A stretch of 64,000 nucleotides of DNA. Source: Nostoc parmelioides FACHB-3921. Its GTDB lineage: Bacteria > Cyanobacteriota > Cyanobacteriia > Cyanobacteriales > Nostocaceae. The stretch covers positions 1-64,000 of the forward strand of contig NZ_JACJQL010000008.1 in assembly GCF_014696625.1 (NCBI RefSeq), written 5' to 3'. The notes beneath the pieces were generated by a model, which did not search any database, was not told the origin of the DNA, and saw only the letters and a list, made by a program, of their open reading frames with translations. A program made the position numbers and the translations under genes. The number at the start of each line of letters is the position of its first letter. Position 1 is the stretch's first letter. Below, piece after piece: positions 27,039 through 37,106 of the stretch.

Positions 27039-28766
27039 ATGCAAACTCAACAGCCAATCCCTGTTGACAGCAGTTCAGACGGCAAAGAAGTGTCATTAGA
27101 AGAGCCATCAACATCGACAGACGAACTCCCAACTATAGAATTTCCTTCACGAGGGAAACTCAAAGCAAGTTCCTGGCGTATCCATCAGAAAATTGGGTAT
27201 GGATACTTTGTGGCCATTGGCATAGGCTTTTTTGGCTCGCTCACGGGATTAGTGATTGCCAACTATTACCGAGGCAAAGAAATCAGGGAATTTAATCAAG
27301 CTCAAGAACAAAGACAGTTATTAACCGATTACAAGAATGCTGTTATGGGAGCGCAACTGCATAGCTCCAATATTGTGGCATTTTTGGAAGATCCCCAGCG
27401 CTTACCCATGAAAAAAGGCGATTTCTTGAGAGATGTTAAAAAAGCCGAAGCTGGGGAACAAAAAATTGCCAAGTTTATAGAGGGTAGACCTAAAGACTTA
27501 GCTGCAACTAGCGTCAACTTAAAAGCTCTCTTACAAGACTATGCGTTTTATTTAGATTCTTATGTGCAGCAAATAGATGCTGTCGTCGCAGAAATTCAGC
27601 AACCTGTACCACCAAAACAGGTAGCTCAAGTTAGAGCGAAGTTACTGGAGATTATGCGCGGCGAAACAGCCATGCAGCTAGAGCATCTCTCACGGAAGTT
27701 ATCCAACATCTTACAAACTGCTGAATCAAAAGAGCGTCAGAGGCAAAGAGATGTGGAAGAAGCCAAAAGCGTTGAGAGATTAATTGTGATGGTGAGTATG
27801 CTGGTGTCAGTAGCGATCGCTGCCATCGTAGCATGGCGGACTAGTCGAGCGATCGCGGAACCAGTCATTACTGTCACCCAAGTAGCAGAACAAGTGGCCC
27901 GTAAACCGAATTTTGATTTACGCGCTCCTGTGACTACAGAAGATGAAATTGGCTTACTAGCTAAATCCCTCAATCGTCTCATTGAGCGTGTATCTGAGCG
28001 TACCAAAGAACTAGAACAAGCTAAAGAACTAGCTGAAGCAGCCAGCAAGGCAAAAAGTATATTTCTCGCCAATGTTAGTCATGAGTTGCGTACACCTTTA
28101 AACGCTGTAATTGGCTTAAGCCAACTCCTGAAAGACGATGCGGCTGACCTGAGTTTGTCGGGAGAATTCACTAGTGACCTAGAAACCATCAATTCTGCGG
28201 GTAGACATCTATTGGAACTGATTAACGACATTCTGGATTTGTCGAAAATTGAAGCGGGTAAAATGACCCTTTATCCAGAGATATTTGATGTTGTCACACT
28301 CATCAACAATGTTGTTTTAACCGTCAAACCAGCGATAGAAAAAAATAACAACATTTTAGAAATGTATTGTGATGAACACCTGGGTACAATGTATGCTGAC
28401 CAAACCAGGATGCGGCAAGTATTATTAAATCTACTCAGTAATGCTGCTAAATTTACCACTAACGGCAGAGTCAAACTGACAGTTAGGCGAGAAAAAGAAG
28501 ACTTTTTAACGGAAATGCCCTTTGGTGCGATTTCCTTCACGGTTAGTGATACAGGTATTGGGATGTCTCCTAGTCAGCAGCAACAATTATTTCAACCTTT
28601 TACTCAAGGTGACACCTCAACCACAAAAAAATATGGCGGTACCGGACTAGGTTTAGCGATTAGCCGCCACTTTTGCCAGATGATGGGAGGGGAAATTCTC
28701 GTCAAAAGTCAACCAGGTCTGGGTTCGACTTTTACCGTCTATCTGCCACTTCAGGAGCAAAGTTGA
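27039..28766 (+). CDS. Membrane sensor histidine kinase with HAMP domain
   Basis: The 575-aa kinase has a soluble N-terminal tail (1-48), TM1 (about 52-76), a helical periplasmic sensor (about 77-240, four-helix or CHASE3-like) and TM2 (about 248-268). HAMP (about 270-322) and a short coiled coil precede HisKA, with the phospho-His in [20 protein letters not shown] near 350. HATPase_c carries [33 protein letters not shown] and [12 protein letters not shown]. No receiver domain or neighbouring response regulator exists, so it is an orphan kinase. The signal sensed cannot be read from the sequence. Confidence 0.92.
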   Translation: MQTQQPIPVDSSSDGKEVSLEEPSTSTDELPTIEFPSRGKLKASSWRIHQKIGYGYFVAIGIGFFGSLTGLVIANYYRGKEIREFNQAQEQRQLLTDYKNAVMGAQLHSSNIVAFLEDPQRLPMKKGDFLRDVKKAEAGEQKIAKFIEGRPKDLAATSVNLKALLQDYAFYLDSYVQQIDAVVAEIQQPVPPKQVAQVRAKLLEIMRGETAMQLEHLSRKLSNILQTAESKERQRQRDVEEAKSVERLIVMVSMLVSVAIAAIVAWRTSRAIAEPVITVTQVAEQVARKPNFDLRAPVTTEDEIGLLAKSLNRLIERVSERTKELEQAKELAEAASKAKSIFLANVSHELRTPLNAVIGLSQLLKDDAADLSLSGEFTSDLETINSAGRHLLELINDILDLSKIEAGKMTLYPEIFDVVTLINNVVLTVKPAIEKNNNILEMYCDEHLGTMYADQTRMRQVLLNLLSNAAKFTTNGRVKLTVRREKEDFLTEMPFGAISFTVSDTGIGMSPSQQQQLFQPFTQGDTSTTKKYGGTGLGLAISRHFCQMMGGEILVKSQPGLGSTFTVYLPLQEQS

Positions 28767-28816
28767 AGGTAGAGTAATAGATGGGGAGGTCAGGAGAACA
28801 ATTCACATTAATTGTT

Positions 28817-28851
28817 GACTACTGACTACTGACTACTGACCACTGACTAAT
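28817..28851. repeat. Heptamer short tandem repeat (STRR)
   Basis: Five contiguous heptamers, GACTACT three times, then GACCACT and GACTAAT, lie in the 90-base gap between the kinase gene and pcrA and end just before the pcrA ATG. Confidence 0.8.
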
Positions 28852-28856
28852 AACTA

Positions 28857-31178
28857 ATGACTACCGACTTTCTCAGTCATCTGAATCCCAGCCAACGTCA
28901 AGCCGTGGAACACTATTGCGGCCCCTTGTTAGTTGTTGCTGGTGCTGGTTCCGGTAAAACACGAGCGCTAACTTATCGGATTGCTAATTTAATACTGAAG
29001 CACCGTGTTGCTCCCGAAAATATTTTGGCGGTGACTTTCACCAACAAAGCCGCCAGGGAGATGAAAGAACGGATTCAACGGCTGTTTGCCGAACAATTAG
29101 CCTTGACAGAACACGGAAAGCGTTTAGACTTACTACCAGAACACGAACAAACTAAATTGCGATCGCGCGTTTATAAAAATACTATTAAAGAACTGTGGTG
29201 TGGTACTTTCCACAGTTTGTTTTCCCGTATTCTCCGTTTTGATATCGAAAAATATCAAGATGAAAAAGGGCGACAATGGAATCGTAATTTTTCCATTTTT
29301 GATGAATCTGATGTGCAAGGTCTCATTAAAGAAATCGTCACTAAACAATTAAATCTAGATGATAAGAAGTTTGAGCCGCGTTCTGTCCGCTACGCCATTA
29401 GTAATGCCAAGAATCAAGGACTTTCACCACAGGAATTTGAAAAAGACCAGCCAAATTATCGTGGGAGAGTAATTGCTGATGTCTATAATCGTTATCAAGA
29501 TAAACTAGCAGAAAACAACGCCCTTGATTTTGATGATTTAATCTTAATTCCCACTAGATTATTTCAGCAAAATGAACAGGTTTTAGGTTACTGGCATCGC
29601 AAGTTTTGTCACATTCTTGTAGACGAATATCAAGACACTAACCGCACACAATACGATTTAATTCGCCTGTTGACAACCAATGGTGAAGAGAAAAAAAGTG
29701 CATGGGAATGGCAAAATCGCTCGGTTTTTGTTGTGGGTGATGCAGACCAATCTATTTACAGCTTTAGAATGGCAGATTTCACCATATTACTAGATTTTCA
29801 GAATCAATTTGGTGATGGTTTACCAGATGAAGATACCCGCACAATGGTGAAGTTGGAAGAGAACTATCGCTCATGTGAAAACATTCTCCAAGTTGCTAAC
29901 GAACTGATTGAAAATAATACTCAAAGAATTGATAAAATCCTGAAGCCGACGCGGGGAGCAGGCGAAGAAATTTATTGTCACAAGGCAGATAATGAATTAG
30001 AAGAAGCTGATTTTGTCATTCGTCAAATCCGCACATTAGAGCATCAAAACCCGGAATTAGATTGGGGTAGCTTTGCCATTTTGTATCGGACAAATGCCCA
30101 ATCTCGTCCCTTTGAAGAATTGTTAGTCAGAAATCAGATTCCTTACACAGTTGTGGGTGGGATGAAGTTCTATGACCGCAAAGAAATTAAAGATGTTATA
30201 GCTTATTTAAGAGCGATCGCTAATCCCTCAGATACAGTTAGTCTATTACGAGTGATTAACACCCCTCGGCGTGGTATCGGTAAAGCGACTATTGATAACT
30301 TAATCAATGCTTCCCAGCAATTAGGTACAACTCTCTGGGAAATATTAAGTGATGAAACATCAGTCAACACGTTAGCTGGGCGATCGGCTAAAGGGGTAAA
30401 TAACTTTGCCCAAATGATTAACCGTTGGCAAGAGCAAATAACCACAGCCCCAGTTACAGAAATAGTTATGGGGATTTTAGAAGATTCTGGTTACGTACAA
30501 GATTTACAAAGCCAAGGAACAGACGAAGCTGAAGACCGCATCCAAAACGTGCAGGAACTTTACAACGCTGTCTTACAATTCCAAGAAGAGAATGAAGATG
30601 TTTCTTTAACAGCGTTTCTGCAAAGTACAGCCCTTAGTTCTGATTTAGATAACCTCAAAGAAGGTCAAACAGCCGTTTCCCTGATGACTCTGCACGCTTC
30701 CAAAGGTTTGGAATTTCCTGTAGTCTTCTTGGTAGGCTTAGAACAGGGATTATTCCCCGGCTACCGTTCACTAAGTGACCCCGCAGCCTTAGAAGAAGAA
30801 CGCCGCCTATGTTATGTAGGGATTACTCGCGCCCAAGAACGGTTGTATTTATCCTTCGCCCGTGAACGCCGCTTATATGGCTCACGGGAACCAGCCATGC
30901 GATCGCAATTTCTCGACGAACTACCAGCCGAATTAATCACCACCCAATACCAAGTCCGACAAACCTATACTAGACCCCCATCAACAACTACCAATGGTAA
31001 GCAAGCAGCCAATCAAGATTGGCAAGTAGGGGACAGAGTTTTACACAAAAGTTTTGGGATTGGGGAAATAACCCACGTTTTTGGTGCTGGTAGCAAGCTT
31101 TCTGTAGCGGTTAAATTTACAAGCTTGGGTCAGAAAATTATTGACCCCAGAGTCGCCCAGTTACAAAAGGTGGATTAG
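28857..31178 (+). CDS. pcrA: ATP-dependent 3'-5' DNA helicase PcrA/UvrD
   Basis: The 773-aa protein carries all superfamily 1A helicase motifs in order: VAGAGSGKTRALTYR (Walker A), VTFTNKAAREMKER, DEYQDTNRTQYD (Walker B/II), GDADQSIYSFRMAD (III), LEENYRSCENIL (IV), TLHASKGLEFPVVFLVG (V) and YVGITRAQERLYLS (VI). The last 60 residues (from about 710: DWQVGDRVLHKSFGIGEITH) form the Tudor-like C-terminal domain that binds RNA polymerase in PcrA. It should act in nucleotide excision repair and in removing RecA or polymerase from DNA. Length is normal. Confidence 0.96.
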   Translation: MTTDFLSHLNPSQRQAVEHYCGPLLVVAGAGSGKTRALTYRIANLILKHRVAPENILAVTFTNKAAREMKERIQRLFAEQLALTEHGKRLDLLPEHEQTKLRSRVYKNTIKELWCGTFHSLFSRILRFDIEKYQDEKGRQWNRNFSIFDESDVQGLIKEIVTKQLNLDDKKFEPRSVRYAISNAKNQGLSPQEFEKDQPNYRGRVIADVYNRYQDKLAENNALDFDDLILIPTRLFQQNEQVLGYWHRKFCHILVDEYQDTNRTQYDLIRLLTTNGEEKKSAWEWQNRSVFVVGDADQSIYSFRMADFTILLDFQNQFGDGLPDEDTRTMVKLEENYRSCENILQVANELIENNTQRIDKILKPTRGAGEEIYCHKADNELEEADFVIRQIRTLEHQNPELDWGSFAILYRTNAQSRPFEELLVRNQIPYTVVGGMKFYDRKEIKDVIAYLRAIANPSDTVSLLRVINTPRRGIGKATIDNLINASQQLGTTLWEILSDETSVNTLAGRSAKGVNNFAQMINRWQEQITTAPVTEIVMGILEDSGYVQDLQSQGTDEAEDRIQNVQELYNAVLQFQEENEDVSLTAFLQSTALSSDLDNLKEGQTAVSLMTLHASKGLEFPVVFLVGLEQGLFPGYRSLSDPAALEEERRLCYVGITRAQERLYLSFARERRLYGSREPAMRSQFLDELPAELITTQYQVRQTYTRPPSTTTNGKQAANQDWQVGDRVLHKSFGIGEITHVFGAGSKLSVAVKFTSLGQKIIDPRVAQLQKVD

Positions 31179-31216
31179 TCAACTCGCTTCTCTACGAGAC
31201 GCTGCGCGAACGCTCC

Positions 31217-31334
31217 AATTCAAAATACCCTACGGGAAGCTAAAGCTACAAAATTCAAAATTCAAAATTAGAGACAATGAGTGGGGGTAAGAAAGCGCCA
31301 CTCATTGAAGACCGCTAAATTTTAAATTTAGCGG
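31217..31334. repeat. Composite intergenic repeat, copy B, with two hairpins
   Basis: AATTCAAAATACCCTACGGG starts a module (31217-31275) shared with 2805-2863. It is followed by a hairpin of CAATGAGTGG and CCACTCATTG (31275-31307) and a second of CCGCTAAAT and ATTTAGCGG (31312-31334). The hairpins lie between convergent pcrA and a glycosyltransferase gene and may also act as terminators. Confidence 0.65.
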
Positions 31335-31356
31335 GGGCTTGAAACCCAGAATTAAT

Positions 31357-32424
31357 TCAAAGATAACGAGATAAGACTTCACTCGTTGCTTTACCTGTCC
31401 TTTCCCAACTAAATTGATTGGCTCTAGTGATTCCTTTGGTAGACAGATGGGATTGCAATTTAACATCATGAGCTATAGTCTGCATCGCATCTGTGATTTC
31501 TGCTGTGTTGTAGGGGTTGATGAGAATGGCTGCATCTCCAGCCACTTCAGGTAAGGAAGATAAATTAGAGGTGATGACAGGAGTACCGCAGGCCAAGGCT
31601 TCTAACACTGGGAAACCAAAGCCTTCCCAAAGACTGGGAAAAACAAGTGCGATCGCTTGATTAATAATGACAGGTAATTCACTATAAGAAACATAATCAA
31701 GAAACTTCACACGATGAGTTATCCCTAATTCCTCAACTTGTGCTTGCAACGTCGGAGTATAACGTGCATCATTTGGGCCTGCTAACCACAGTTCATAATC
31801 CTTGTTCGGTAACGCAGCAAAAGCGGCAATAATTCGATTTAAATTTTTATAAATATTATGTCGCCCATAATACAAGAAATAATTTTTTCTCGGCAAGTCC
31901 AAAAAACGAAAATTTCGCCGATCAATAGCTAAGGGAATTACAGTTACTTTCTTTTCTGAAACACCTAAAAAACGCTGGATATCATGAGCCGTAATCAAGG
32001 AATTACAAATAATATGCTCTGACTGCTTAATCACCGCAGGTAGATAATTACGGCAATAAAAAAGTTGCGCCGTAGAAAATTCCTGGGGAAATCTTAAAGG
32101 AATTAAATCGTGAATAGTAACAATACTGAGACAACTAGAAAATAAAGGAACTTCGGGAATAGGCGAAAATAATAATTGAGAGTTTAGTTTTTTATAAAAA
32201 CTGGGTAATTTAAACTGCACCCACATCAACCGTTGAAAATGTCCTTTAATTCCACATTCTGTTGTAATGTTAGCTGGAGATTGATAAACTTTTACTTCAG
32301 GAATTTCCCTGGGACTGAGAACATTAACACCTAAATATTTAATATGCGGCAATAAATTCAGGCTATAAGTTAACCATCCCGTTGGCTTTAAGGGGGCAAA
32401 AGATAAGTTTACCAATACAGTCAT
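31357..32424 (-). CDS. Family 4 glycosyltransferase
   Basis: The 355-aa protein has a GT-B fold of the GT4 family. The N-terminal acceptor domain includes IVTIHDLIPLRFP and HIICNSLITAHDI. The donor domain has YFLYYGRHNIYKNLNRIIAA and the nucleotide-sugar signature PSLWEGFGFPVLEALACGTP, containing the EX7E motif (E-GFGFPVL-E), then SNLSSLPEVAGDAAILINPY. It probably adds a mannose-like or related hexose to a lipid-linked chain at the inner face of the membrane. It is the most downstream gene of the leftward polysaccharide cluster. Confidence 0.9.
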   Translation of the reverse strand: MTVLVNLSFAPLKPTGWLTYSLNLLPHIKYLGVNVLSPREIPEVKVYQSPANITTECGIKGHFQRLMWVQFKLPSFYKKLNSQLLFSPIPEVPLFSSCLSIVTIHDLIPLRFPQEFSTAQLFYCRNYLPAVIKQSEHIICNSLITAHDIQRFLGVSEKKVTVIPLAIDRRNFRFLDLPRKNYFLYYGRHNIYKNLNRIIAAFAALPNKDYELWLAGPNDARYTPTLQAQVEELGITHRVKFLDYVSYSELPVIINQAIALVFPSLWEGFGFPVLEALACGTPVITSNLSSLPEVAGDAAILINPYNTAEITDAMQTIAHDVKLQSHLSTKGITRANQFSWERTGKATSEVLSRYL

Positions 32425-32461
32425 AACTAGCTAAATTAAGTATCAAAATAGCTTAGTATAT

Positions 32462-33349
32462 TTAAGCTATTACGAATAATAATTTTATTATTTCTAAACT
32501 GTAAGGATTTCTTGTCACCAAAAACTCAGGTACAAATTTAGCCAATAGATATATTTTTAAAAGAATTATCTCCCATAAAGGACAATGTTTTTTATAGTAA
32601 TAAATTTGGCTACGTCTATATTCCATCGCCGTAGCGTTGGCATTTTTTTTCATAGAATGGCCTCTTATGTGTATTAAAGACACTTGAGGCGTATATAAAA
32701 TTTTATATCCTTGATTTTGCACTCGTTTACATAAATCTGCATCTTCAAAATAGATAAAAAACTTTTCGTCAAAACCACCCAAACTATGAAATAAATCTGC
32801 ACGAATAAATAAGGCTGCTCCAACAACAATATCCACCTCTTTAATCGTGTTAAATTCCTGCTCTAAACTATTTAACTTAGATTTATCCTCGGCGTATTTA
32901 TGGAGTCTTCTAGATTTATATTCGCCCTTAATACCAACTGTATATGCAAAAGAAACTTGAAATGTCTCATCTGGAAAAAGTAATTTAGTACCGATAATAC
33001 CCACATCTGGATTTTCTCTCATCAAATCAATCAGGTGTGGTAAAATATTAGTAGTTAGGATAGTATCAGTATTTAATAATAGTAGAAATTCACCTTTGGC
33101 GATTTTTGCACCAGCATTATTTCCTGCACCAAAACCATAGTTTTTCGGCAACCTAACTATTTTGACATCAGGAAAATCCTTAGCAACAAACTCATAGCTA
33201 TTGTCTTGAGAAGCATTATCAACTAATACAATTTCACAGTTATCTTTAGGAATAAATTTATCTATGGAATTTAAGCAATCTGGTAGAACATCAGCGCCAT
33301 TATAATTAACTAAAATAATTGATACTAGAACATTTGACGCTGCGTCCAT
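32462..33349 (-). CDS. Family 2 glycosyltransferase (rhamnosyltransferase-like)
   Basis: The 295-aa GT-A enzyme starts with VSIILVNYNGADVLPDCLNS, then NCEIVLVDNASQDNSYEF, GFGAGNNAGAKIAKGEFLLL and the DxD-type LLNTDTIL. GGFDEKFFIYFEDADLCKRV is typical of rhamnosyltransferases, which fits the dTDP-rhamnose genes of this cluster. No membrane domain is evident apart from a hydrophobic C-terminal stretch. It starts one base after the stop of the upstream GT2 gene, so the two are translationally coupled. Confidence 0.9.
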   Translation of the reverse strand: MDAASNVLVSIILVNYNGADVLPDCLNSIDKFIPKDNCEIVLVDNASQDNSYEFVAKDFPDVKIVRLPKNYGFGAGNNAGAKIAKGEFLLLLNTDTILTTNILPHLIDLMRENPDVGIIGTKLLFPDETFQVSFAYTVGIKGEYKSRRLHKYAEDKSKLNSLEQEFNTIKEVDIVVGAALFIRADLFHSLGGFDEKFFIYFEDADLCKRVQNQGYKILYTPQVSLIHIRGHSMKKNANATAMEYRRSQIYYYKKHCPLWEIILLKIYLLAKFVPEFLVTRNPYSLEIIKLLFVIA

Positions 33350-33350
33350 A

Positions 33351-34379
33351 CTATTGACTGTTTTTATAATAACTTTTAAACGTTTTTAAAGAATGGGAAA
33401 GTATAATCTTATAACTTCTTTGGACATCGAAAATTAATTTTAAAACACCAATTCTTAACGCCGTACCTTCCGAATTATAGCCTATAAGCAAACTTTTATA
33501 CAATAATTTAAAGATATGCCAACCAAAATCTAATTTTCTATCATCAAAAGGGTTGGTATGACCTAGCTCATTCAATTCTCGTTTAAATCGACGATAAAAG
33601 GCTTTACTAAAGTCTCGGTGAACTAAATAACTATTGCCATTGATTTTAAATTTCTTGCGACATAAAATCAACAATTCACAATGAATTTTACCTGAGTCTT
33701 TGAGAACGCCGACATTATTGGCATTATGAATTCTATACCAAACTAAGGGTTGATGGATATTTACAATTTTGCCTCTATGTGATGCAACTAGTGCTATCCA
33801 CCAATCGTGATACCACCTAATTTTATTTTGTGGTGGAAATGGTAGTACATCCGTGAGCAGAGAAGTACAAAATAATACAGAGCATCCTGTCACCACGTTG
33901 CGAAGTAACAATAAATCGTGAGACAATTTGTGAGGTCTACGTCCTTCAAAATCCCAAGCAGAGGGGTGAATAGTCTGGTCGTAACTATTAATTAACTCTA
34001 AATCAGAATGTATTAAGACTGCTTTTTGTGAACGTAGTTTTTTTAATAAAATTTTTAACTTGTCTTCATGCCAAATATCATCTTGATCCGCAAGAGATAT
34101 AGCAGTAATAGATTTATCTTGAGCGCAATATTTTAGACCTCGTTCAAAGTTATAATAGTGGTTGAGATTATGACTGTGGAAATGGCAAATAAAACGCGGA
34201 TCGTTATCAATAATCTTCTTGATTCCCATTTGATATTCTGAGTTAGAACAGTCGTCTACAACGTGACAAACCCAGTTTTTCCAACTCTGTTGTCTAATAG
34301 ACTGTATTTGTTTCTCAAAATATTCCAGATTGGGATTGTATGTGGCTAAAACAATACCGATTTTTTCTATAAACTGCAT
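33351..34379 (-). CDS. Family 2 glycosyltransferase
   Basis: The 342-aa GT-A protein reads KIGIVLATYNPNLEYFEKQI at the start, then WVCHVVDDCSNSEYQ, a donor-site region AISLADQDDIWHEDKL and a C-terminal part with WYHDWWIALVASHRG and WYRIHNANNVG. These features resemble the WbbL/alpha-L-Rha-transferase group of GT2 enzymes. It probably adds one sugar of the repeat unit in the cytoplasm. It is followed with a one-base gap by another GT2 gene. Confidence 0.9.
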   Translation of the reverse strand: MQFIEKIGIVLATYNPNLEYFEKQIQSIRQQSWKNWVCHVVDDCSNSEYQMGIKKIIDNDPRFICHFHSHNLNHYYNFERGLKYCAQDKSITAISLADQDDIWHEDKLKILLKKLRSQKAVLIHSDLELINSYDQTIHPSAWDFEGRRPHKLSHDLLLLRNVVTGCSVLFCTSLLTDVLPFPPQNKIRWYHDWWIALVASHRGKIVNIHQPLVWYRIHNANNVGVLKDSGKIHCELLILCRKKFKINGNSYLVHRDFSKAFYRRFKRELNELGHTNPFDDRKLDFGWHIFKLLYKSLLIGYNSEGTALRIGVLKLIFDVQRSYKIILSHSLKTFKSYYKNSQ

Positions 34380-34551
34380 TATCTTAAGTAAAACAACCTA
34401 GATAATTGAGAGTTGGTATTATCTGCTACATAAGCAGGATATGGTCTACAGTCGCTTAGGAGAGTGTCGCAGGCTGAACCCTACTACAAGCCGATGTAAA
34501 AACCTTGTCTTGCATAACATAGCTTTATTTTTGCCCTAACTTTATTAGGAG
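34380..34551. other. Spacer inside the polysaccharide cluster
   Basis: This 172-base gap separates the GT2 pair from rmlA, the only large break between 31.3 and 40 kb. It could contain a promoter for the three downstream glycosyltransferase genes. No terminator was found. Confidence 0.35.
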
Positions 34552-35628
34552 TTATGTCAATTCGATTTGACAATCATCACCAATCAGAAAGCGTAGGGCT
34601 TTTGGGCGACGGGGAGCAATTGTTAGTTGCGCGCGCTGTCCAATTACACTATCAATGATTCGCTGATCGATTCCGGATATTTTAGCACCTTCTAAAATTA
34701 CGCTGTGTTCTAAATCTGAGTCGATGAGTGTTGCATTGTTGGCGATGCTGCTATAAGGGCCAATAAAGCAATTTTTTAAATAACAATTATTGCCAATAAC
34801 TACGGGGCCACGAATTGTACAATTGATAATTTGAGAATCGATTCCAATTTGAACTCGTCCAATGATTTGACTTTCAGCATCCACTTCCCCTAAATTAGAC
34901 GTTGTTAAACAGGTATCAAGAATTAAGCGGTTAGCTTCTAATAAATCATCTTTTTTGCCAGTGTCTAACCACCAACCATATAAATTACAAGCTAATACTT
35001 GTCTTTTATCGTCTATTAAGCGTTGAATAGCATCAGTAATTTCCAACTCTCCCCGGTTTGAAGGCTGGATACGAGCAATAGCATCATGAATAATTGGGGA
35101 AAAGAAATAAACACCCACCAGCGCTAGATTAGATGGAGGAACTTTGGGTTTTTCGACTAATTGTAGTACCCGCCCGGTGTCATCCACCTTAGCCACACCA
35201 AAGGCAGTAGGATTTGCAACCTCACGCAACAGAATTAAAGCATCAGGTTGTTCGTGGATAAACTGTTGTAAAAAGTTGCTTAAGTCGCCTTGTTGAATTA
35301 GGTTATCACCCAGGTACATGACAAAAGGTGAATCTTCTAAGAAGGGACGAGCAACGGTAACAGCATGAGCTAGACCGGCAGGCTGTTCTTGTAAAATATA
35401 GGTGATGTTAGCTCCAAAAGGTTTTCCATCTCCAGTTTTACTTTGTACTTCTGCCCCTGTTTCTGGGCTGATAATTATACCGATATCAGTAATACCAGCC
35501 GCGACCATTTCTTCAATCCCATACCAGAGAATGGGCTTGTTCGCAACTGGGACAAGTTGCTTTGCTCCAGTATATGTGAGCGGGCGTAAGCGTGTACCTC
35601 TACCGCCGGAGAGAATTAGTGCTTTCAT
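34552..35628 (-). CDS. rmlA: Glucose-1-phosphate thymidylyltransferase, long form
   Basis: The 358-aa enzyme converts dTTP and glucose-1-phosphate to dTDP-glucose. The nucleotidyltransferase domain (about 1-235) has MKALILSGGRGTRLRPLTYT, KQLVPVANKPILWYGIEEM, MYLGDNLIQQGDL and LVEKPKVPPSN. The C-terminal third has hexapeptide-like left-handed beta-helix repeats (VVIGNNCYLKNCFIGPYSSI), the long StrD-like type of RmlA. ATG at 35628 overlaps the rmlD stop as ATGA, so the genes are coupled; the frame is open to 35685 but the extra codons lie inside rmlD. Confidence 0.93.
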   Translation of the reverse strand: MKALILSGGRGTRLRPLTYTGAKQLVPVANKPILWYGIEEMVAAGITDIGIIISPETGAEVQSKTGDGKPFGANITYILQEQPAGLAHAVTVARPFLEDSPFVMYLGDNLIQQGDLSNFLQQFIHEQPDALILLREVANPTAFGVAKVDDTGRVLQLVEKPKVPPSNLALVGVYFFSPIIHDAIARIQPSNRGELEITDAIQRLIDDKRQVLACNLYGWWLDTGKKDDLLEANRLILDTCLTTSNLGEVDAESQIIGRVQIGIDSQIINCTIRGPVVIGNNCYLKNCFIGPYSSIANNATLIDSDLEHSVILEGAKISGIDQRIIDSVIGQRAQLTIAPRRPKALRFLIGDDCQIELT

Positions 35629-36515
35629 AGTGAAGAATATTTGGATAGCCAGTCTTGAAGCATCAACCGCAGTCTTTGTTGCCAATGGGGGGGAGCAGTT
35701 CCCAAAACTTGTGACATTTTCTCACAAGCCAGGACAGAATAGGCGGGGCGGGGAGCTAAAGTCGGATATTCGGCGGTGGTGATAGGAATAATTTGTTGGA
35801 CTGTGAGCGGAAAACCTAGTTTTTGGGATTCTGCAAAAATAGCCACTGCAAAGTCATACCAGCTAATTACACCAGTGTTTGTGTAGTGGTAAGTCCCAGA
35901 AATTTCCGGTATTTGAGGTATCACCTGGGCTATGGTGTCAGCGATATCTTGCGCCCAAGTAGGGGAGCCAATTTGATCTTTGACTACCCGAATTTCTTGG
36001 CGTTCTGCACCCAGTCGCAGCATAGTTTTGACAAAGTTACTTTTACCAAAACTGCCATAAACCCAAGCTGTACGGAGAATAAGGTGCTGGGGGTGAATTT
36101 GTTTAATGGCTATTTCTCCAGCTAGTTTAGTTTTACCGTAAACACTTAAGGGATTAGTGGGGTCAGTTTCTTGGTAAGGGTGACTTTGCTGACCATCAAA
36201 AACGTAATCTGTGGAGATGTGAATTAAGAACGAGCCGAGTTTTTGGCATTCTTCGGCGATAATTTGGGGTGCTGTAGCATTGATAGCTGTAGCTAGTTCG
36301 GGTTCAGTTTCGGCTTTGTCTACAGCAGTGTAAGCGGCGGCGTTAATGATTATCTGCGCTTGGACTTCTTTGATGATTTGACGCAGACTATCAGCTTGAG
36401 TTAGGTCTATCCTGGGTCGTGCGACCGAGATAACTTTGTATCTAGGTGCAAGAATTTGTTGAATTTCTTGACCTACTTGACCGTTACTACCTATTAGTAG
36501 GATTGATTCATTCAT
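35625..36515 (-). CDS. rmlD: dTDP-4-dehydrorhamnose reductase
   Basis: The 296-aa extended SDR makes dTDP-L-rhamnose by reducing dTDP-4-keto-L-rhamnose. SILLIGSNGQVGQEIQQIL is the Rossmann glycine motif. Also visible are INAAAYTAVDKAETEPELA, ISTDYVFDG, the catalytic YGKTKLAGE and LRTAWVYGSFGKSNFVKTML. Length is typical. It overlaps rmlC by 8 bases at its start and rmlA by 4 at its end, in one tight rmlC-rmlD-rmlA run. Confidence 0.95.
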   Translation of the reverse strand: MNESILLIGSNGQVGQEIQQILAPRYKVISVARPRIDLTQADSLRQIIKEVQAQIIINAAAYTAVDKAETEPELATAINATAPQIIAEECQKLGSFLIHISTDYVFDGQQSHPYQETDPTNPLSVYGKTKLAGEIAIKQIHPQHLILRTAWVYGSFGKSNFVKTMLRLGAERQEIRVVKDQIGSPTWAQDIADTIAQVIPQIPEISGTYHYTNTGVISWYDFAVAIFAESQKLGFPLTVQQIIPITTAEYPTLAPRPAYSVLACEKMSQVLGTAPPHWQQRLRLMLQDWLSKYSSL

Positions 36516-37053
36516 ATACTTCCGCGCTTTTCAATGGCTGACCCTGGCTATCTTTAGCCGATAAAATTGGTGGTTCTTTGAGAGGCCAATTTATTGCTAA
36601 ATCAGGATCATTCCATAGAATAGTGCGATCGCCACCAGGCGCATAGTAATCTGTAGTTTTGTAAATAACTTCGGCAACTTCAGAAAGTACAACAAAGCCA
36701 TGAGCAAAGCCTGGAGGTACCCACAATTGGCGCTTGTTCTCGGCGCTGAGTACATAACCTACCCATTGTCCGAAGGTGGGAGAGCTTTTTCTAATATCTA
36801 CAGCTACATCAAAAATTGTCCCCACGACAGCGCGGACTAATTTTCCTTGGGGTTGAATAACTTGATAGTGCAGTCCACGCAGAACATTTCGCTGGGAAGA
36901 TGAGTGGTTATCCTGAACAAAGTTTACGGTAATACCCAGTTTATCTATAAACTTTTGCTGATTGTAGGACTCAAAGAAAAAGCCGCGTGAGTCGCTAAAA
37001 ACTTGCGGTTCGAGGAGAAATATATCAGGGATTTCCGCAGGAATAACTTTCAC
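36508..37053 (-). CDS. rmlC: dTDP-4-dehydrorhamnose 3,5-epimerase
   Basis: The 181-aa cupin enzyme double-epimerises dTDP-4-keto-6-deoxyglucose. Key blocks are FLLEPQVFSDSRGFFFESYN, VQDNHSSSQRNVLRGLHYQ (with the catalytic His), GKLVRAVVGTIFDVAVDIR and WVPPGFAHGFVVLSE, then YYAPGGDRTILWNDPDLAI. Length matches the family. It is the first of the three overlapping rml genes. The dehydratase RmlB that makes its substrate is not encoded in this window. Confidence 0.95.
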   Translation of the reverse strand: MKVIPAEIPDIFLLEPQVFSDSRGFFFESYNQQKFIDKLGITVNFVQDNHSSSQRNVLRGLHYQVIQPQGKLVRAVVGTIFDVAVDIRKSSPTFGQWVGYVLSAENKRQLWVPPGFAHGFVVLSEVAEVIYKTTDYYAPGGDRTILWNDPDLAINWPLKEPPILSAKDSQGQPLKSAEVYE

Positions 37054-37106
37054 AGATTTTTACTGAATTGGTTGTTGGCAAGATAATCTAAGTAACTCAT
37101 TTTAAA

